Shown in pieces: positions 55,640 to 63,999 of a stretch of DNA of 64,000 nucleotides (its first letter is position 1; each line of letters opens with the position of its first letter). The position numbers and the translations under genes are program-made. The notes beneath the pieces are model-generated. The model was given only the letters and a program-made list of their open reading frames with translations. It had not been told where the DNA came from and searched no databases. The DNA comes from Paracoccaceae bacterium (GTDB lineage: Bacteria; Pseudomonadota; Alphaproteobacteria; Rhodobacterales; Rhodobacteraceae): positions 1,350,136 to 1,414,135 of the forward strand of contig JAWPMR010000001.1 in NCBI GenBank assembly GCA_033344815.1, given 5' to 3'.

Positions 55640-56767
55640 ATGGAAACTCTCATCTCAATCACTTTGTGGAACGTTGTTCTCCTTGGGGCTCTTTTCGCGC
55701 TCCAACCCATGATTAGGGTCGGGGGCTCTGGCCTGAAATACGCCTTTTCAAGCTTCGATACCCGCATTGAGGAGGGTGTCTTCGCGCGGCGACTTGCAAT
55801 GGTGCGCAGCAATCATGGCGAGGCACTTGCCCTTTGGGTGCCAGCCGTTCTTACATTGGCAGTCGTTGCACCTGATCTCGCCCATCCACACCTGTCTTTG
55901 ATCGCAACGCTCTTCCTGATCGCCCGGCTCGCGTACACTGCCGTAAAAATCACGGTTTCGACGTTATTCCGACGGCTCGAAAGGATTGAGGATGAACTCG
56001 CCCCGCCGATCTTCACAAGGTCAAGGGGCGCTTACCGGGTCAACGAGATTGGGCAAGGGATTATATTGGCTGCGGAACGGATTGAACAAGAAATCACCCA
56101 TGTCGAGCGAACACTCTTGGGGCGTGACAAGCTATTGCAGGGCAAGGTTACGATTGCCGCAAGCGAAGTTTTGGCTCCGTTCTTTCTGGCGCGGCACGTC
56201 AATGCCATCACGCAGACCCACCCCGGGCTTGAGGTTCAGGTGCTCTCTGGCAATCACGTCGTAAGTCTGGCAAACGGCGATGCCGATCTGGCCATCCGTC
56301 CAAAGCGGCCCACAGATGAGCAGCTGTTTGGTCGAAAACTAACTGACATTCGATGGGCGGTCTACGGGTCCATCGACAGGCCCAAGCCTGAAAACGTGCT
56401 ACACGCGGCCGAGAGTGTTGGATTTGCAGGCGATCTTTTGTCCGAAAAAACGATGGTGCTTCAGCTTCAGCGCCTGACATCCGATAAGACCGCGTTGTAT
56501 TCGAACAGCCTGATATTGACCGCGAGCCTTGCTGCAAACAGCGGGGCGGAATGCGTGCTACCCGTTCTGCTGGGCGAGCAATGGCCCGGACTGGTACGGC
56601 ATTCTGCGCCATTTGAGCATGAGTTTGGAGAGCTTTGGATCGTGTGCCACAACGACCTACGGCAGAATTCGCGGGTTCGAGTTGTTTTCGATCATCTCAT
56701 CGCGGCGGCAAAGTTGGATAAGGAACTATTTCTCAGCCAAAATCGGGCGTTCGGAGAACCCGCATGA
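55640..56767 (+). CDS. Chimeric ORF: MAPEG domain joined to a LysR effector domain
   Basis: A 375-residue frame with a good ribosome binding site (AAGGAAA). Residues 1 to about 108 form a MAPEG-type four-helix membrane domain (METLISITLWNVVLLGALFA, then FARRLAMVRSNHGEALALWV with the NHxEALALW pattern, IARLAYTAVKI). From about residue 109 the protein is the second half of a LysR regulator: FRRLERIEDELAPPIFTRSR, GYRVNEIGQG-like AYRVNEIGQGIILAAERIEQ, then a substrate-binding domain KVTIAASEVLAPFFLA and ADLAIRPKRPTDEQL. The LysR DNA-recognition helix is mostly missing. The simplest reading is a deletion that fused two neighbouring genes in frame. Whether the product is useful is unknown. Confidence 0.82.
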   Translation: METLISITLWNVVLLGALFALQPMIRVGGSGLKYAFSSFDTRIEEGVFARRLAMVRSNHGEALALWVPAVLTLAVVAPDLAHPHLSLIATLFLIARLAYTAVKITVSTLFRRLERIEDELAPPIFTRSRGAYRVNEIGQGIILAAERIEQEITHVERTLLGRDKLLQGKVTIAASEVLAPFFLARHVNAITQTHPGLEVQVLSGNHVVSLANGDADLAIRPKRPTDEQLFGRKLTDIRWAVYGSIDRPKPENVLHAAESVGFAGDLLSEKTMVLQLQRLTSDKTALYSNSLILTASLAANSGAECVLPVLLGEQWPGLVRHSAPFEHEFGELWIVCHNDLRQNSRVRVVFDHLIAAAKLDKELFLSQNRAFGEPA

Positions 56768-56988
56768 GTTTCCGCTTTGCCCGCATAGCATCAGCAAGCC
56801 TAAGCTGTTGCAAATGCCTGCAATCGACACCAAGCTATCTATCAAAATCGAGCAACTGATAAAATTTTGATAAAATGTTGTGGAACTTTTGGAACTGCGC
56901 TGCATTGCTTTGTGCACAGATTTGCACACATCAATTTTGAACGCGCTGAAGTCATTGAATTCAAATAGCACTTTTAACTGCCTGCTTC
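56768..56988. other. No supported gene (island right end)
   Basis: An AT-rich stretch directly left of the right attachment site. Short frames only. Confidence 0.45.
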
Positions 56989-57032
56989 TTGCAAATCCGT
57001 GCACGCGGGTTCGATTGCGGTACTCGCCTCCA
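56989..57032 (+). other. Right attachment site: degenerate 3' half of tRNA-Cys
   Basis: 44 nt matching 7464-7507 at 36 positions, starting at the anticodon loop (TTGCAAATCCGTG) and ending ACTCGCCTCCA. The T stem no longer pairs (GCGGG against GCGGT) and there is no 5' half, so it is not a functional tRNA. It is followed by a short T run and then by the 3' end of an integrase gene, mirroring the arrangement at 7507-7589. Confidence 0.8.
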
Positions 57033-57105
57033 TTTTTTTCAATGACTTGGTTCAATACCGTGAATGCGCGGGCTGCGCCGTTTACAGCGGCGTTTGCAGT
57101 TTTGT

Positions 57106-58143
57106 TCATGCTACGCCCCCTTTGGCACGTGCCAGTTTGACCAGAACTGCGTCGGTTTCGTCTGGCGAAACCCGCGCGTCATGCTCGATCAAATTCGCCG
57201 CGTAGCGAATTGACCAGCCTATGTGATTGGCGATCTCGGCCAACGACAGACCTTCATTGAGCAGGCGCGTCGCAGCCGTTCCACGTACATCATAGAGGCG
57301 CAGCTCATCTGACAGCATTGCTTTGTCGCGCCACTGACGCACCCCGTCGGATGCCAAGTGCGGCGTCAGCCGGTTGCCATTGGCGTTGGTGAGTATGAGT
57401 ACTCGGTCTGACGGCGTCGCGTCGATAACCTCGGCCAAGACCGGCGTAGTCGGGATATGAGCAAGCCGTTTGCGCGTGTTCGTTCTTACCCGCAGACGAC
57501 GACCGCCCGGTGTGTCTTCGATGTGGGCCGAGGGCAACTTAGTTAGATCAGCCGGTCGCAAGCCTGTTTCGCAAGCAACACAGAGAATCCGGCGCACCCA
57601 CTCCGACGCAATCGCATTCAAAGCCTCGCGATCCGCCGGGGTCCAAATGATTTCCGACCGGGCAACTTCATAAAGGCGGTGCAGCTCGTGGCAGTGATGT
57701 TCAGCTAGCTTGCCCTCATCCACCGCCCGGTTGAGAATTCTGACAGCGTGACTTCCAGCCATGTCGTGCTGCTTGGGTGAATGCTTCCAGAGCGCTCGCC
57801 ATACGTTCACCTCTTTCCGCGCCCCGCGCTCCTCACAAATGACCGCTGACGCATCTTTAAAGTGGCCCGCAAACTGAAGGCCCCACTTACGAATATCAGA
57901 CTGCGACCGTTCGCCCTTAGGCATGGCAGTGCTCGAAAGAAAATCGTCGGCCATCTGCGACGTCACGTAGTTCGCCCGTTTCGGCCGCGCGGCAGCTTCC
58001 GAAAACGCCTGATAGAAAGCAGGTTCGCGCGGCTTGCGGTGATCGTTTTCCCAGAACTTGGGGCAGCCCCGCCAAGCATAGAAGTGGAACTTGCTCCTGC
58101 CGCTTGCCAGCTTTCGCCTGACGCGGTGGACACCCTTTGGCAA
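57106..58143 (-). CDS. Tyrosine recombinase (island integrase), apparently intact
   Basis: A recombinase of about 345 residues. The N-terminal part has FHFYAWRGCPKFWENDHRKP, a core-binding region follows, and the catalytic domain shows Arg in CETGLRPADLTKLP, the second box LRLYDVRGTAATRLLNEG (Asp in place of the usual His, then Arg), HIGWS and the Tyr in IRYAANLIEHD. The first codon of the frame used here is a TTG at 58143. The frame is open about 65 nt further up and the true start may be a non-ATG codon there, overlapping the small gene upstream. The 3' end points at the tRNA-Cys att copy 74 nt away, as expected for an integrase that targets tRNA-Cys. Confidence 0.85.
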   Translation of the reverse strand: MPKGVHRVRRKLASGRSKFHFYAWRGCPKFWENDHRKPREPAFYQAFSEAAARPKRANYVTSQMADDFLSSTAMPKGERSQSDIRKWGLQFAGHFKDASAVICEERGARKEVNVWRALWKHSPKQHDMAGSHAVRILNRAVDEGKLAEHHCHELHRLYEVARSEIIWTPADREALNAIASEWVRRILCVACETGLRPADLTKLPSAHIEDTPGGRRLRVRTNTRKRLAHIPTTPVLAEVIDATPSDRVLILTNANGNRLTPHLASDGVRQWRDKAMLSDELRLYDVRGTAATRLLNEGLSLAEIANHIGWSIRYAANLIEHDARVSPDETDAVLVKLARAKGGVA

Positions 58144-58144
58144 A

Positions 58145-58351
58145 TCAGCTTGCGGAACGTCTCGCCTTCCACTTTTTTTGAGGTGATGTATCTGCGCCGG
58201 CGGGGTCGCTGTTCAACCCTTTGATAGTCAGAAATCGACTTCCATCAACAGCCTCCGCCGCAACTGAAACGCGGTCATATCCGGCCACCTTGGCAGCCTC
58301 AAACCCGGGGACGAGATCGGCCTTACGAATTGCGGAGCGAAGACTTGCCAT
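58145..58351 (-). CDS. Small protein of the integrase module, unknown function
   Basis: A 68-residue protein (MASLRSAIRKADLVPGFEAA to KWKARRSAS). ATG at 58351 shares one base with the TGA of the upstream frame, and its end abuts the integrase start, so the three genes look like one transcript. Basic C-terminus. I recognise no DNA-binding fold with confidence. Its position matches that of an excisionase or a small regulator. Confidence 0.55.
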   Translation of the reverse strand: MASLRSAIRKADLVPGFEAAKVAGYDRVSVAAEAVDGSRFLTIKGLNSDPAGADTSPQKKWKARRSAS

Positions 58352-58755
58352 CAATGCAAGCCCTCCCGGATAGCGTCCGTTGACAAGTCGAGGACTGTCG
58401 CGATTTCATCCCAAATTCCGTTAAGGCTCATCATAATGAACGGCGAACCGTCAAAATTATCGTGAAGGAAGGCTTCGGTTATTTGAAATGGCGACAACTT
58501 TTGGCCGTCAAACATCGGGTCAACATCAGTCACAACGACGAAGTCGGGAACGTCAGTGTGTGACGATGCGTGTTGCGAAATCGCAATCCAAGTCTGCCCT
58601 TTTTTGAAGGCGGGACCCGGCAGGCGTTGACACCACTCACAATCCGTATTTCCGAGACCTGTGAGTGCCAACCAAGCGACTTTTGAGCCAATCGAATAGG
58701 CACGCTCTATCTCAACGCCACAATCGATTGCTCGAAGCGCGATCGCACCTTGCAA
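58351..58755 (-). CDS. Conserved island protein of unknown function (paralogue of 8996-9418), 5' end uncertain
   Basis: A soluble protein whose beginning is unclear. The listed start is a TTG, and the frame continues upstream (CPPGGCGRGAKLHLSKNAI) to a TGA near 58821 without an ATG, so the 5' end may be lost or frameshifted. The segment LQGAIALRAIDCGVEIERAY and GQTWIAIS match the gene at 8996-9418. A central CEWC pair is not shared. Likely part of the same type of integration module. Confidence 0.5.
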   Translation of the reverse strand: MQGAIALRAIDCGVEIERAYSIGSKVAWLALTGLGNTDCEWCQRLPGPAFKKGQTWIAISQHASSHTDVPDFVVVTDVDPMFDGQKLSPFQITEAFLHDNFDGSPFIMMSLNGIWDEIATVLDLSTDAIREGLH

Positions 58756-59075
58756 GATGGCGTTTTTGGATAGATGCAGTTTTGCACCGCGACCACAGCC
58801 TCCGGGCGGACATGATCAGTCTTGTCAGGATCAGAAGGAGCAGAAATCTTGTCTTGCACTCGGTGCTGCTCATAGCGGTTGGCGTTTGGTCTCGTAGCGG
58901 TATGTTCTAGAAACCCGCCGGGCACGTACAGCGCGCTTTCGCACGCGCATTCGGGATCATTCAATCCAGTGTTACAGCGGTCAACATGCTGGAACCAAGT
59001 GAGGCGCTAGAGGCTGCCCGCAACGCTTCTGCCAAAAAGAATTATTGCAAAAGCCGATTGCGCCCTTATCAAATG
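58756..59075. other. No supported gene; junction of island module and core
   Basis: 320 bases between the island protein gene and the end of ptsP. I looked here for a further copy of the tRNA-Cys 3' end and found none. No convincing ptsP terminator was picked out. Confidence 0.4.
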
Positions 59076-61319
59076 TTACCCTTGGTTCTTGAGCCATTTC
59101 ATGACGGATGGCCGGACGGACATGTCACCCCGATGACGGGCGTCCGCGATGACTTTGTGGACCTCATCAAGATTGGTACGTCGCAGCAGGCTCTTGACTG
59201 GCCCGATAGACGCAGGACGCATGGAAAGGCTACGCAAACCGATCGCCGCAAGGCACATGGCTTCCACCGGCCGCCCGGCATCTTCGCCACAGAAAGAAAG
59301 TGGCGTCTGTGTCAAGGCACAGCGTTCAACGATCCCCTGGAGAAAACTCAGGAATGAGACGTTCAGTGTATCATAGCGGCGCCGCACGCGCTCGTTTTCG
59401 CGATCCGCGGCAAAAAAGAACTGTTTAAGATCGTTACCGCCGATGGATAGGAAATCAACTTCTTCAAAGAACTTGATGGGCGCAAAAGCCAAGCTTGGAG
59501 TCTCTAACATCGCGCCGATTTCAACGCTTTCCGGCAATATGTGACCCAACCGTTCTTCGCCGGCCAGCGTTTTGTCCATCAACCTGCGGGCAGCGCGGTA
59601 TTCTTCAAATTGGGCGACAAAAGGAAACATGACCGTCAAGGGGCGCCCGTTCGCTGCGCGGATCAGAGCTTGCAACTGCATGCGCATGATGCCGGGCTTG
59701 TCTAGCCCAACTCGAATGGCGCGCCACCCCAATGCGGGGTTCGGTTCATCGTTTGGCTTCATATAGGGCAATACCTTGTCCGACCCTATGTCCAAGGTGC
59801 GAAACACCACGCGCTTGCCCTGTGCCGCATCCAATACCCGGGCATATAGCGCCACCAACTCGGAACGGCGCGGCATTTGATTGCGCACAAGAAACTGCAA
59901 TTCAGTTCTGAACAGCCCGACACCTTCCGCACCGGAATTGGGCAAGGATGGCAAATCGGCCATGAGGCCCGCGTTCATTTGCAGCGCAATGCAGGCGCCA
60001 TTCAGCGTTTTGGCAGGTTTATCGCGGATCGAGCTATAACGCTCCTGTGCGGCGGCGAGCATCGCGATCTTGTCGCGAAAGGCGGTGACGACTGTATCAT
60101 CCGGACGCAGGTGCGCGATGCCCTGCTCGCCGTCAACCATAATGTGATCACCATTGAGCGCCTCAGTCGTTACCCGGCTCGCATGCACGACGAGCGGAAT
60201 TGCGAGTGCGCGGGCGACAATGGCTGCGTGGCTGCCCACGGAGCCTTCTTCCAGCACGATCCCTTTAAGACTACGTCCATATTCCAATAATTCCGCCGGC
60301 CCGATGTTGCGTGCAATCAAGATCGGATCTGCCGGCATTTCCGCCCCGGTATCCGCGCCCTGGCCGGTAAGAATGCGCAGCAAGCGATTACTCAGATCGT
60401 CCAGATCACTCAGCCGCTCACGCAGGTAATTGTCCGTCACCTGCCCCATGCGTGCACGCGCGAGCGATTGCTCTTTTTCAACCGACGCCTCGGCGGACAA
60501 CCCGTTTGAGATGTCTTCTTCCATCCGCCGCATCCAGCCTTTGGAATTTGCAAACATCCTGTAGGCTTCCAATACCTGCTGCTGGTCCTTGTCGTAGTTG
60601 CCCGCGATTTCCAGCATTTTGTCGACACCCACGCGCAACTGCTCCACTGCCTCGCGTAATCGTTCCAATTCGCGCACCGGATCATCGGCGATTACATTGG
60701 TGACGACGACCCGTGGTTCGTGCAACCAGACGTGGCCTTCTGCGGCGCCTTCCTGCCCGACCGTCCCACGATACATCGCTGGTTGCAGATGGCGCGCGGA
60801 CATCGCGGCACCTTCACCCACAAACGCGCCAAGCTCGGTCATTTCCGCCAGAACCATCGCGACGACTTCCAGCGCATAGACCTCATCGGGTAGAAACTCG
60901 CGCATGTTCCTTGATTGCACAACCAACACCCCCAGCGCATCGCCCAAGCGTTGGATCGGCACACCAAGAAAACTGGAAAAAACTTCTTCTCCGGTTTCGG
61001 GCATATAGCGAAAGCCCTTGGTCTGTGGCGCATCAGCCGTATTCACAACCTGACGGCGCCGTGCGACCATGCCCACCAGCCCCTCGCCGAGTTTCATTCT
61101 TGTCTGATGCACAGCGTCCTGATTGAGACCTTCGGTGGCGCAAAGCTCCAAGGTGTCTTCGTCGCGGAACAAATAAATGGAACAGACTTCGCAGCTTATA
61201 CTGTCGGCAATAAGGTGCGTAATTCTATTGAGGCGCGCCTGCCCCTCAACATCGCCCGCCATTGCATCCCGCAGCCGCCCCAGCAGCTTGCGCGAACCTG
61301 TCTCTTGACGTTCAGCCAC
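59076..61319 (-). CDS. ptsP: Phosphoenolpyruvate-protein phosphotransferase PtsP (EI-Ntr)
   Basis: A 747-residue enzyme I of the nitrogen PTS, which passes phosphate from PEP to NPr and EIIA-Ntr. Residues about 20-165 form a GAF domain (ISCEVCSIYLFRDEDTLELC, GEGLVGMVARRRQVV). The helical NPr-binding part and the swivelling phosphohistidine domain with EEGSVGSHAAIVARALAIP come next, followed by the PEP-binding barrel (GVGLFRTELQFL, FRTLDIGSDKVLPY, FLSIGGNDLKQFFFAADREN, SFCGEDAGRPVEA). I set the start at the GTG at 61319, with GGGAGG 7 nt upstream, instead of the TTG at 61334. It lies 46 nt after lysC on the same strand. Confidence 0.95.
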   Translation of the reverse strand: MAERQETGSRKLLGRLRDAMAGDVEGQARLNRITHLIADSISCEVCSIYLFRDEDTLELCATEGLNQDAVHQTRMKLGEGLVGMVARRRQVVNTADAPQTKGFRYMPETGEEVFSSFLGVPIQRLGDALGVLVVQSRNMREFLPDEVYALEVVAMVLAEMTELGAFVGEGAAMSARHLQPAMYRGTVGQEGAAEGHVWLHEPRVVVTNVIADDPVRELERLREAVEQLRVGVDKMLEIAGNYDKDQQQVLEAYRMFANSKGWMRRMEEDISNGLSAEASVEKEQSLARARMGQVTDNYLRERLSDLDDLSNRLLRILTGQGADTGAEMPADPILIARNIGPAELLEYGRSLKGIVLEEGSVGSHAAIVARALAIPLVVHASRVTTEALNGDHIMVDGEQGIAHLRPDDTVVTAFRDKIAMLAAAQERYSSIRDKPAKTLNGACIALQMNAGLMADLPSLPNSGAEGVGLFRTELQFLVRNQMPRRSELVALYARVLDAAQGKRVVFRTLDIGSDKVLPYMKPNDEPNPALGWRAIRVGLDKPGIMRMQLQALIRAANGRPLTVMFPFVAQFEEYRAARRLMDKTLAGEERLGHILPESVEIGAMLETPSLAFAPIKFFEEVDFLSIGGNDLKQFFFAADRENERVRRRYDTLNVSFLSFLQGIVERCALTQTPLSFCGEDAGRPVEAMCLAAIGLRSLSMRPASIGPVKSLLRRTNLDEVHKVIADARHRGDMSVRPSVMKWLKNQG

Positions 61320-61365
61320 GCGCGCGCCTCCCAATCATTCCATCCTTCTGCACAGATCGCGCAGA

Positions 61366-62604
61366 TCAGGCTGCTTTTTCCAGCTCGAATGCATCATGGA
61401 GCGCTTGAACGGCGAGTTCCATGTATTTCCGATCAATCAGTACAGAAATCTTGATCTCGGAAGTGGTAATGACTTTAATGTTGATGCCTTCCGCACTGAG
61501 CACCTGGAACATTTTTGCAGCAACGCCAGTATGGCTTCGCATGCCAATCCCTACAACGGACACCTTTGCGACATCGGTATCGGCAATGACCTCGTGGTAA
61601 TTTATGATGCTTTGTGATTTTGCATCTGCCACGGCCTTTTGAGCGCGCGTTACCTGATCTGTTGGACAAGACCAGGTCATATCCGTTCGCCCTTCTTCGG
61701 AGATGTTCTGAACGATCATATCCACATTCACCCCCCCCTCGCTGAGCGCTGTGAAAATGCTTGCCGCAATGCCCGGGCGATCCGCAACGCTGACAAGCGT
61801 CATTTTGGCCTCATCACGCGAAAAGGCGACGCCGGCGACTACTTTGCTTTCCATGATTTCCTCCTCAGCGCAGACCAATGTGCCCGCCTCATCTGATTGT
61901 TCCTCAAAACTGCTCAGAACTCGCAGTTTGACCTTATACCGCATGGCCAGTTCAACAGACCGCGTCTGCAAGACCTTTGCACCCAGTGACGCCAGTTCCA
62001 ACATTTCTTCAAACGAAATCCTGTCCAACTTGCGCGCTTTAGGCGACACACGCGGATCCGTCGTATAGACACCGTCCACATCGGTGTAGATATCACAACG
62101 CTCCGCCGCAAAAGCCGCTGCAAAAGCAACCGCCGTCGTATCCGAGCCCCCGCGCCCCAAGGTCGTGATCCGACCTTCCGGGCTCACCCCCTGAAATCCA
62201 GACACCACAGCCACGCGCATACCCTCAGCAAACTTGGATGTAATATTTGCAGGGGGAATGTCTTCAATTCTCGCAGCCGAATGTGCCGACGTCGTCCTGA
62301 CCGGAACCTGCCAACCTTGCCAACTGCGCGCCGGGACATCCATTTCCTGCAAGGTCAGCGCCATCAACCCCGCCGTGACGTTTTCACCCGATGACACAAC
62401 AGCATCATATTCACGCGCGTCATAAAGCGGCGATGTTTCGCCCACCCAGCCCACCAGTTCGTTGGTTTTGCCCGACATTGCGGAAACGATGACGATTACG
62501 TCATACCCTTTGGCCACTTCCACGCCGACACGTTTTGCTGCCCGCCTTATACGGTCCAGCGTGGCCACCGATGTGCCACCGAATTTCATCACCAAAACAG
62601 GCAT
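61366..62604 (-). CDS. lysC: Aspartate kinase
   Basis: A 412-residue aspartokinase, first step of lysine, threonine and methionine synthesis. N-terminal kinase domain: VMKFGGTSVATLDRIRRAAK, GENVTAGLMAL, GRGGSDTTAVAFAAAFAAER, CDIYTDVDGVYTTDPRVSPKA. Two C-terminal ACT domains follow (VSVADRPGIAASIFTALSEG and VVGIGMRSHTGVAAKMFQVL), typical of the feedback-regulated, alpha2beta2-like type. ATG at 62604. The lysC-ptsP order is common in alphaproteobacteria. Confidence 0.96.
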   Translation of the reverse strand: MPVLVMKFGGTSVATLDRIRRAAKRVGVEVAKGYDVIVIVSAMSGKTNELVGWVGETSPLYDAREYDAVVSSGENVTAGLMALTLQEMDVPARSWQGWQVPVRTTSAHSAARIEDIPPANITSKFAEGMRVAVVSGFQGVSPEGRITTLGRGGSDTTAVAFAAAFAAERCDIYTDVDGVYTTDPRVSPKARKLDRISFEEMLELASLGAKVLQTRSVELAMRYKVKLRVLSSFEEQSDEAGTLVCAEEEIMESKVVAGVAFSRDEAKMTLVSVADRPGIAASIFTALSEGGVNVDMIVQNISEEGRTDMTWSCPTDQVTRAQKAVADAKSQSIINYHEVIADTDVAKVSVVGIGMRSHTGVAAKMFQVLSAEGINIKVITTSEIKISVLIDRKYMELAVQALHDAFELEKAA

Positions 62605-62767
62605 GCCGCGCCCCTTGCGTTAATCGCGGCGGGTGTACGCGCTGTTGATCCGACACACAAGGCTCTGCAAACATCTCAAATCTGGCAAACTGTTTAAATC
62701 ACGCGCCAATTCAGGTGCCCTGCGCACCTGACAGCATCGTGTGGCGGCGCATGCCGCCTCCTTTGGA

Positions 62768-63406
62768 TCAATAAGCGTGCGCGCGCCCGTCCCAGGTTTC
62801 AAAGACGCCTGTGCTTGACAGGTCGAGGATATCAAATCGTTCAGTCAGCCCCGCCACAGCTTCAGCGACGTCAATTGCGGCCGCTTGGCTGCCCATGTCA
62901 GTTTTCACCCAGCCCGGGTGATAAATACCAACGGCAATGCCTTCAGGTTTCAGATCACTTGCCAGATTGCGACCCAAATTCAGCACCGCAGCTTTAGAAG
63001 CGCGATAGATGTAACTGCCGCCCGGTGCCTGTTGCGAAGAAGCCATTTGCGAAGAAATGATTGCAATCTTGGCGCTAGGCGCGGCTCTCAAGTTAGGCAA
63101 AAGCGCTTGAATGGTCAGAAAGACGCCCATCACATTCGTGGCAAAACTATCGGCCCACTGCGCGGCAGGGTAGCCCCCGTCCAAAACCTGCCCTTTGTCG
63201 AGATAGACGCCAGCATTGCAAATGAGCAAGTCGACAGGGCGGCCTTCCAGTGTGTGGGCAAATGCCGAATGGCTGTTTGGATCCGTCACTTCCAGCACAT
63301 GTTCGCCATGCCTCGTGGTGCCAATCACATCCTCGCCTCGCGCCGCATAGGCCTTCACCAGTCCAGCACCAATTCCGCGACTGGCCCCTGTAATAACAAT
63401 GGTCAC
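62768..63406 (-). CDS. Short-chain dehydrogenase/reductase
   Basis: A 212-residue classical-type SDR. Cofactor motif ITGASRGIGAGLVKAYAARG, NNAG-equivalent ICNAGVYLD, catalytic Ser in IAIISSQMAS, and the active-site Tyr-Lys as YIYRASKAAVLNL. I chose the GTG at 63406 because the frame further upstream overlaps the DUF1178 gene by about 60 nt and the GTG puts the first strand (VTIVITGAS) at the N-terminus. Substrate unknown. Confidence 0.87.
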   Translation of the reverse strand: MTIVITGASRGIGAGLVKAYAARGEDVIGTTRHGEHVLEVTDPNSHSAFAHTLEGRPVDLLICNAGVYLDKGQVLDGGYPAAQWADSFATNVMGVFLTIQALLPNLRAAPSAKIAIISSQMASSQQAPGGSYIYRASKAAVLNLGRNLASDLKPEGIAVGIYHPGWVKTDMGSQAAAIDVAEAVAGLTERFDILDLSSTGVFETWDGRAHAY

Positions 63407-63410
63407 AACA

Positions 63411-63836
63411 TCAATTCGCTTTTCGGTTTGGCAAAAACGGCAAAGGCGCGACAGGAACACCGTCCTCAATCAGCGCTTTAGCTTCAGCGGCATTGGCCTC
63501 GCCATAGATCGCGCGCTCTGGCGCAGCGCCCAGATACATCGACCGCGCTTCGTCAGCAAAGCGAGGCCCGACGTAATCGGCATTTTTCTCCACATGTTGG
63601 CGCATTTTATTCAAGGCTTTTTCCTGCTCTGTCATTGCGGTTTGAAGCGGTTTCTCCGGCGTGTCACTTGTTGCAGTGGACACCCTTGGCGCCATAATTG
63701 CTTTTTTCACATCGCTGCTGCCACAAATTGCACAGGACAGATGTCCAGACGCCTTCAGGGCATCGAATGCTGACGCGGATTTGAACCAACTGTCAAAAGT
63801 GTGTTCGTTTTCACATTTGAGCGCAAATTGAATCAT
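63411..63836 (-). CDS. DUF1178 family protein
   Basis: A 141-residue protein of a family widespread in alphaproteobacteria. The N-terminus has MIQFALKCENEHTFDSWFKS with the CxxxHxFxxWF pattern, then CAICGS, which together look like a small zinc ribbon. The ending EAKALIEDGVPVAPLPFLP is characteristic. Function not established. In related genomes it is usually near a carbon-nitrogen hydrolase and glutaredoxin. Its stop lies 4 nt before the SDR start. Confidence 0.92.
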   Translation of the reverse strand: MIQFALKCENEHTFDSWFKSASAFDALKASGHLSCAICGSSDVKKAIMAPRVSTATSDTPEKPLQTAMTEQEKALNKMRQHVEKNADYVGPRFADEARSMYLGAAPERAIYGEANAAEAKALIEDGVPVAPLPFLPNRKAN

Positions 63837-63900
63837 GTCGCGCAGGCTACTCCAAATTGGTTACCGCTTATTTACGAAATGGAGCCGATCATCCCTCGCG

Positions 63901-63999
63901 TCAAGCAAATCCCGTATCTTCGCGCGGATCAAAATCACGTAAAATCCTTGCCAGCTCAGGCTCCTCAACGACACGCGCCGCCTTTTTGCGCGTCATCCA
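63901..63999 (-). CDS. 3' end of an unidentified gene
   Basis: A frame entering from the right edge and ending in a TGA at 63901-63903, reading MTRKKAARVVEEPELARIL then RDFDPREDTGFA. It could also begin at the ATG at 63996. Charged and plausible as a coding tail, but too short to name. Confidence 0.4.
   Translation of the reverse strand, partial: WMTRKKAARVVEEPELARILRDFDPREDTGFA

Noticed and set aside
56989-57032. A second functional tRNA-Cys
   Set aside because: Only the 3' half is present and the T stem does not pair. It is an attachment-site remnant.
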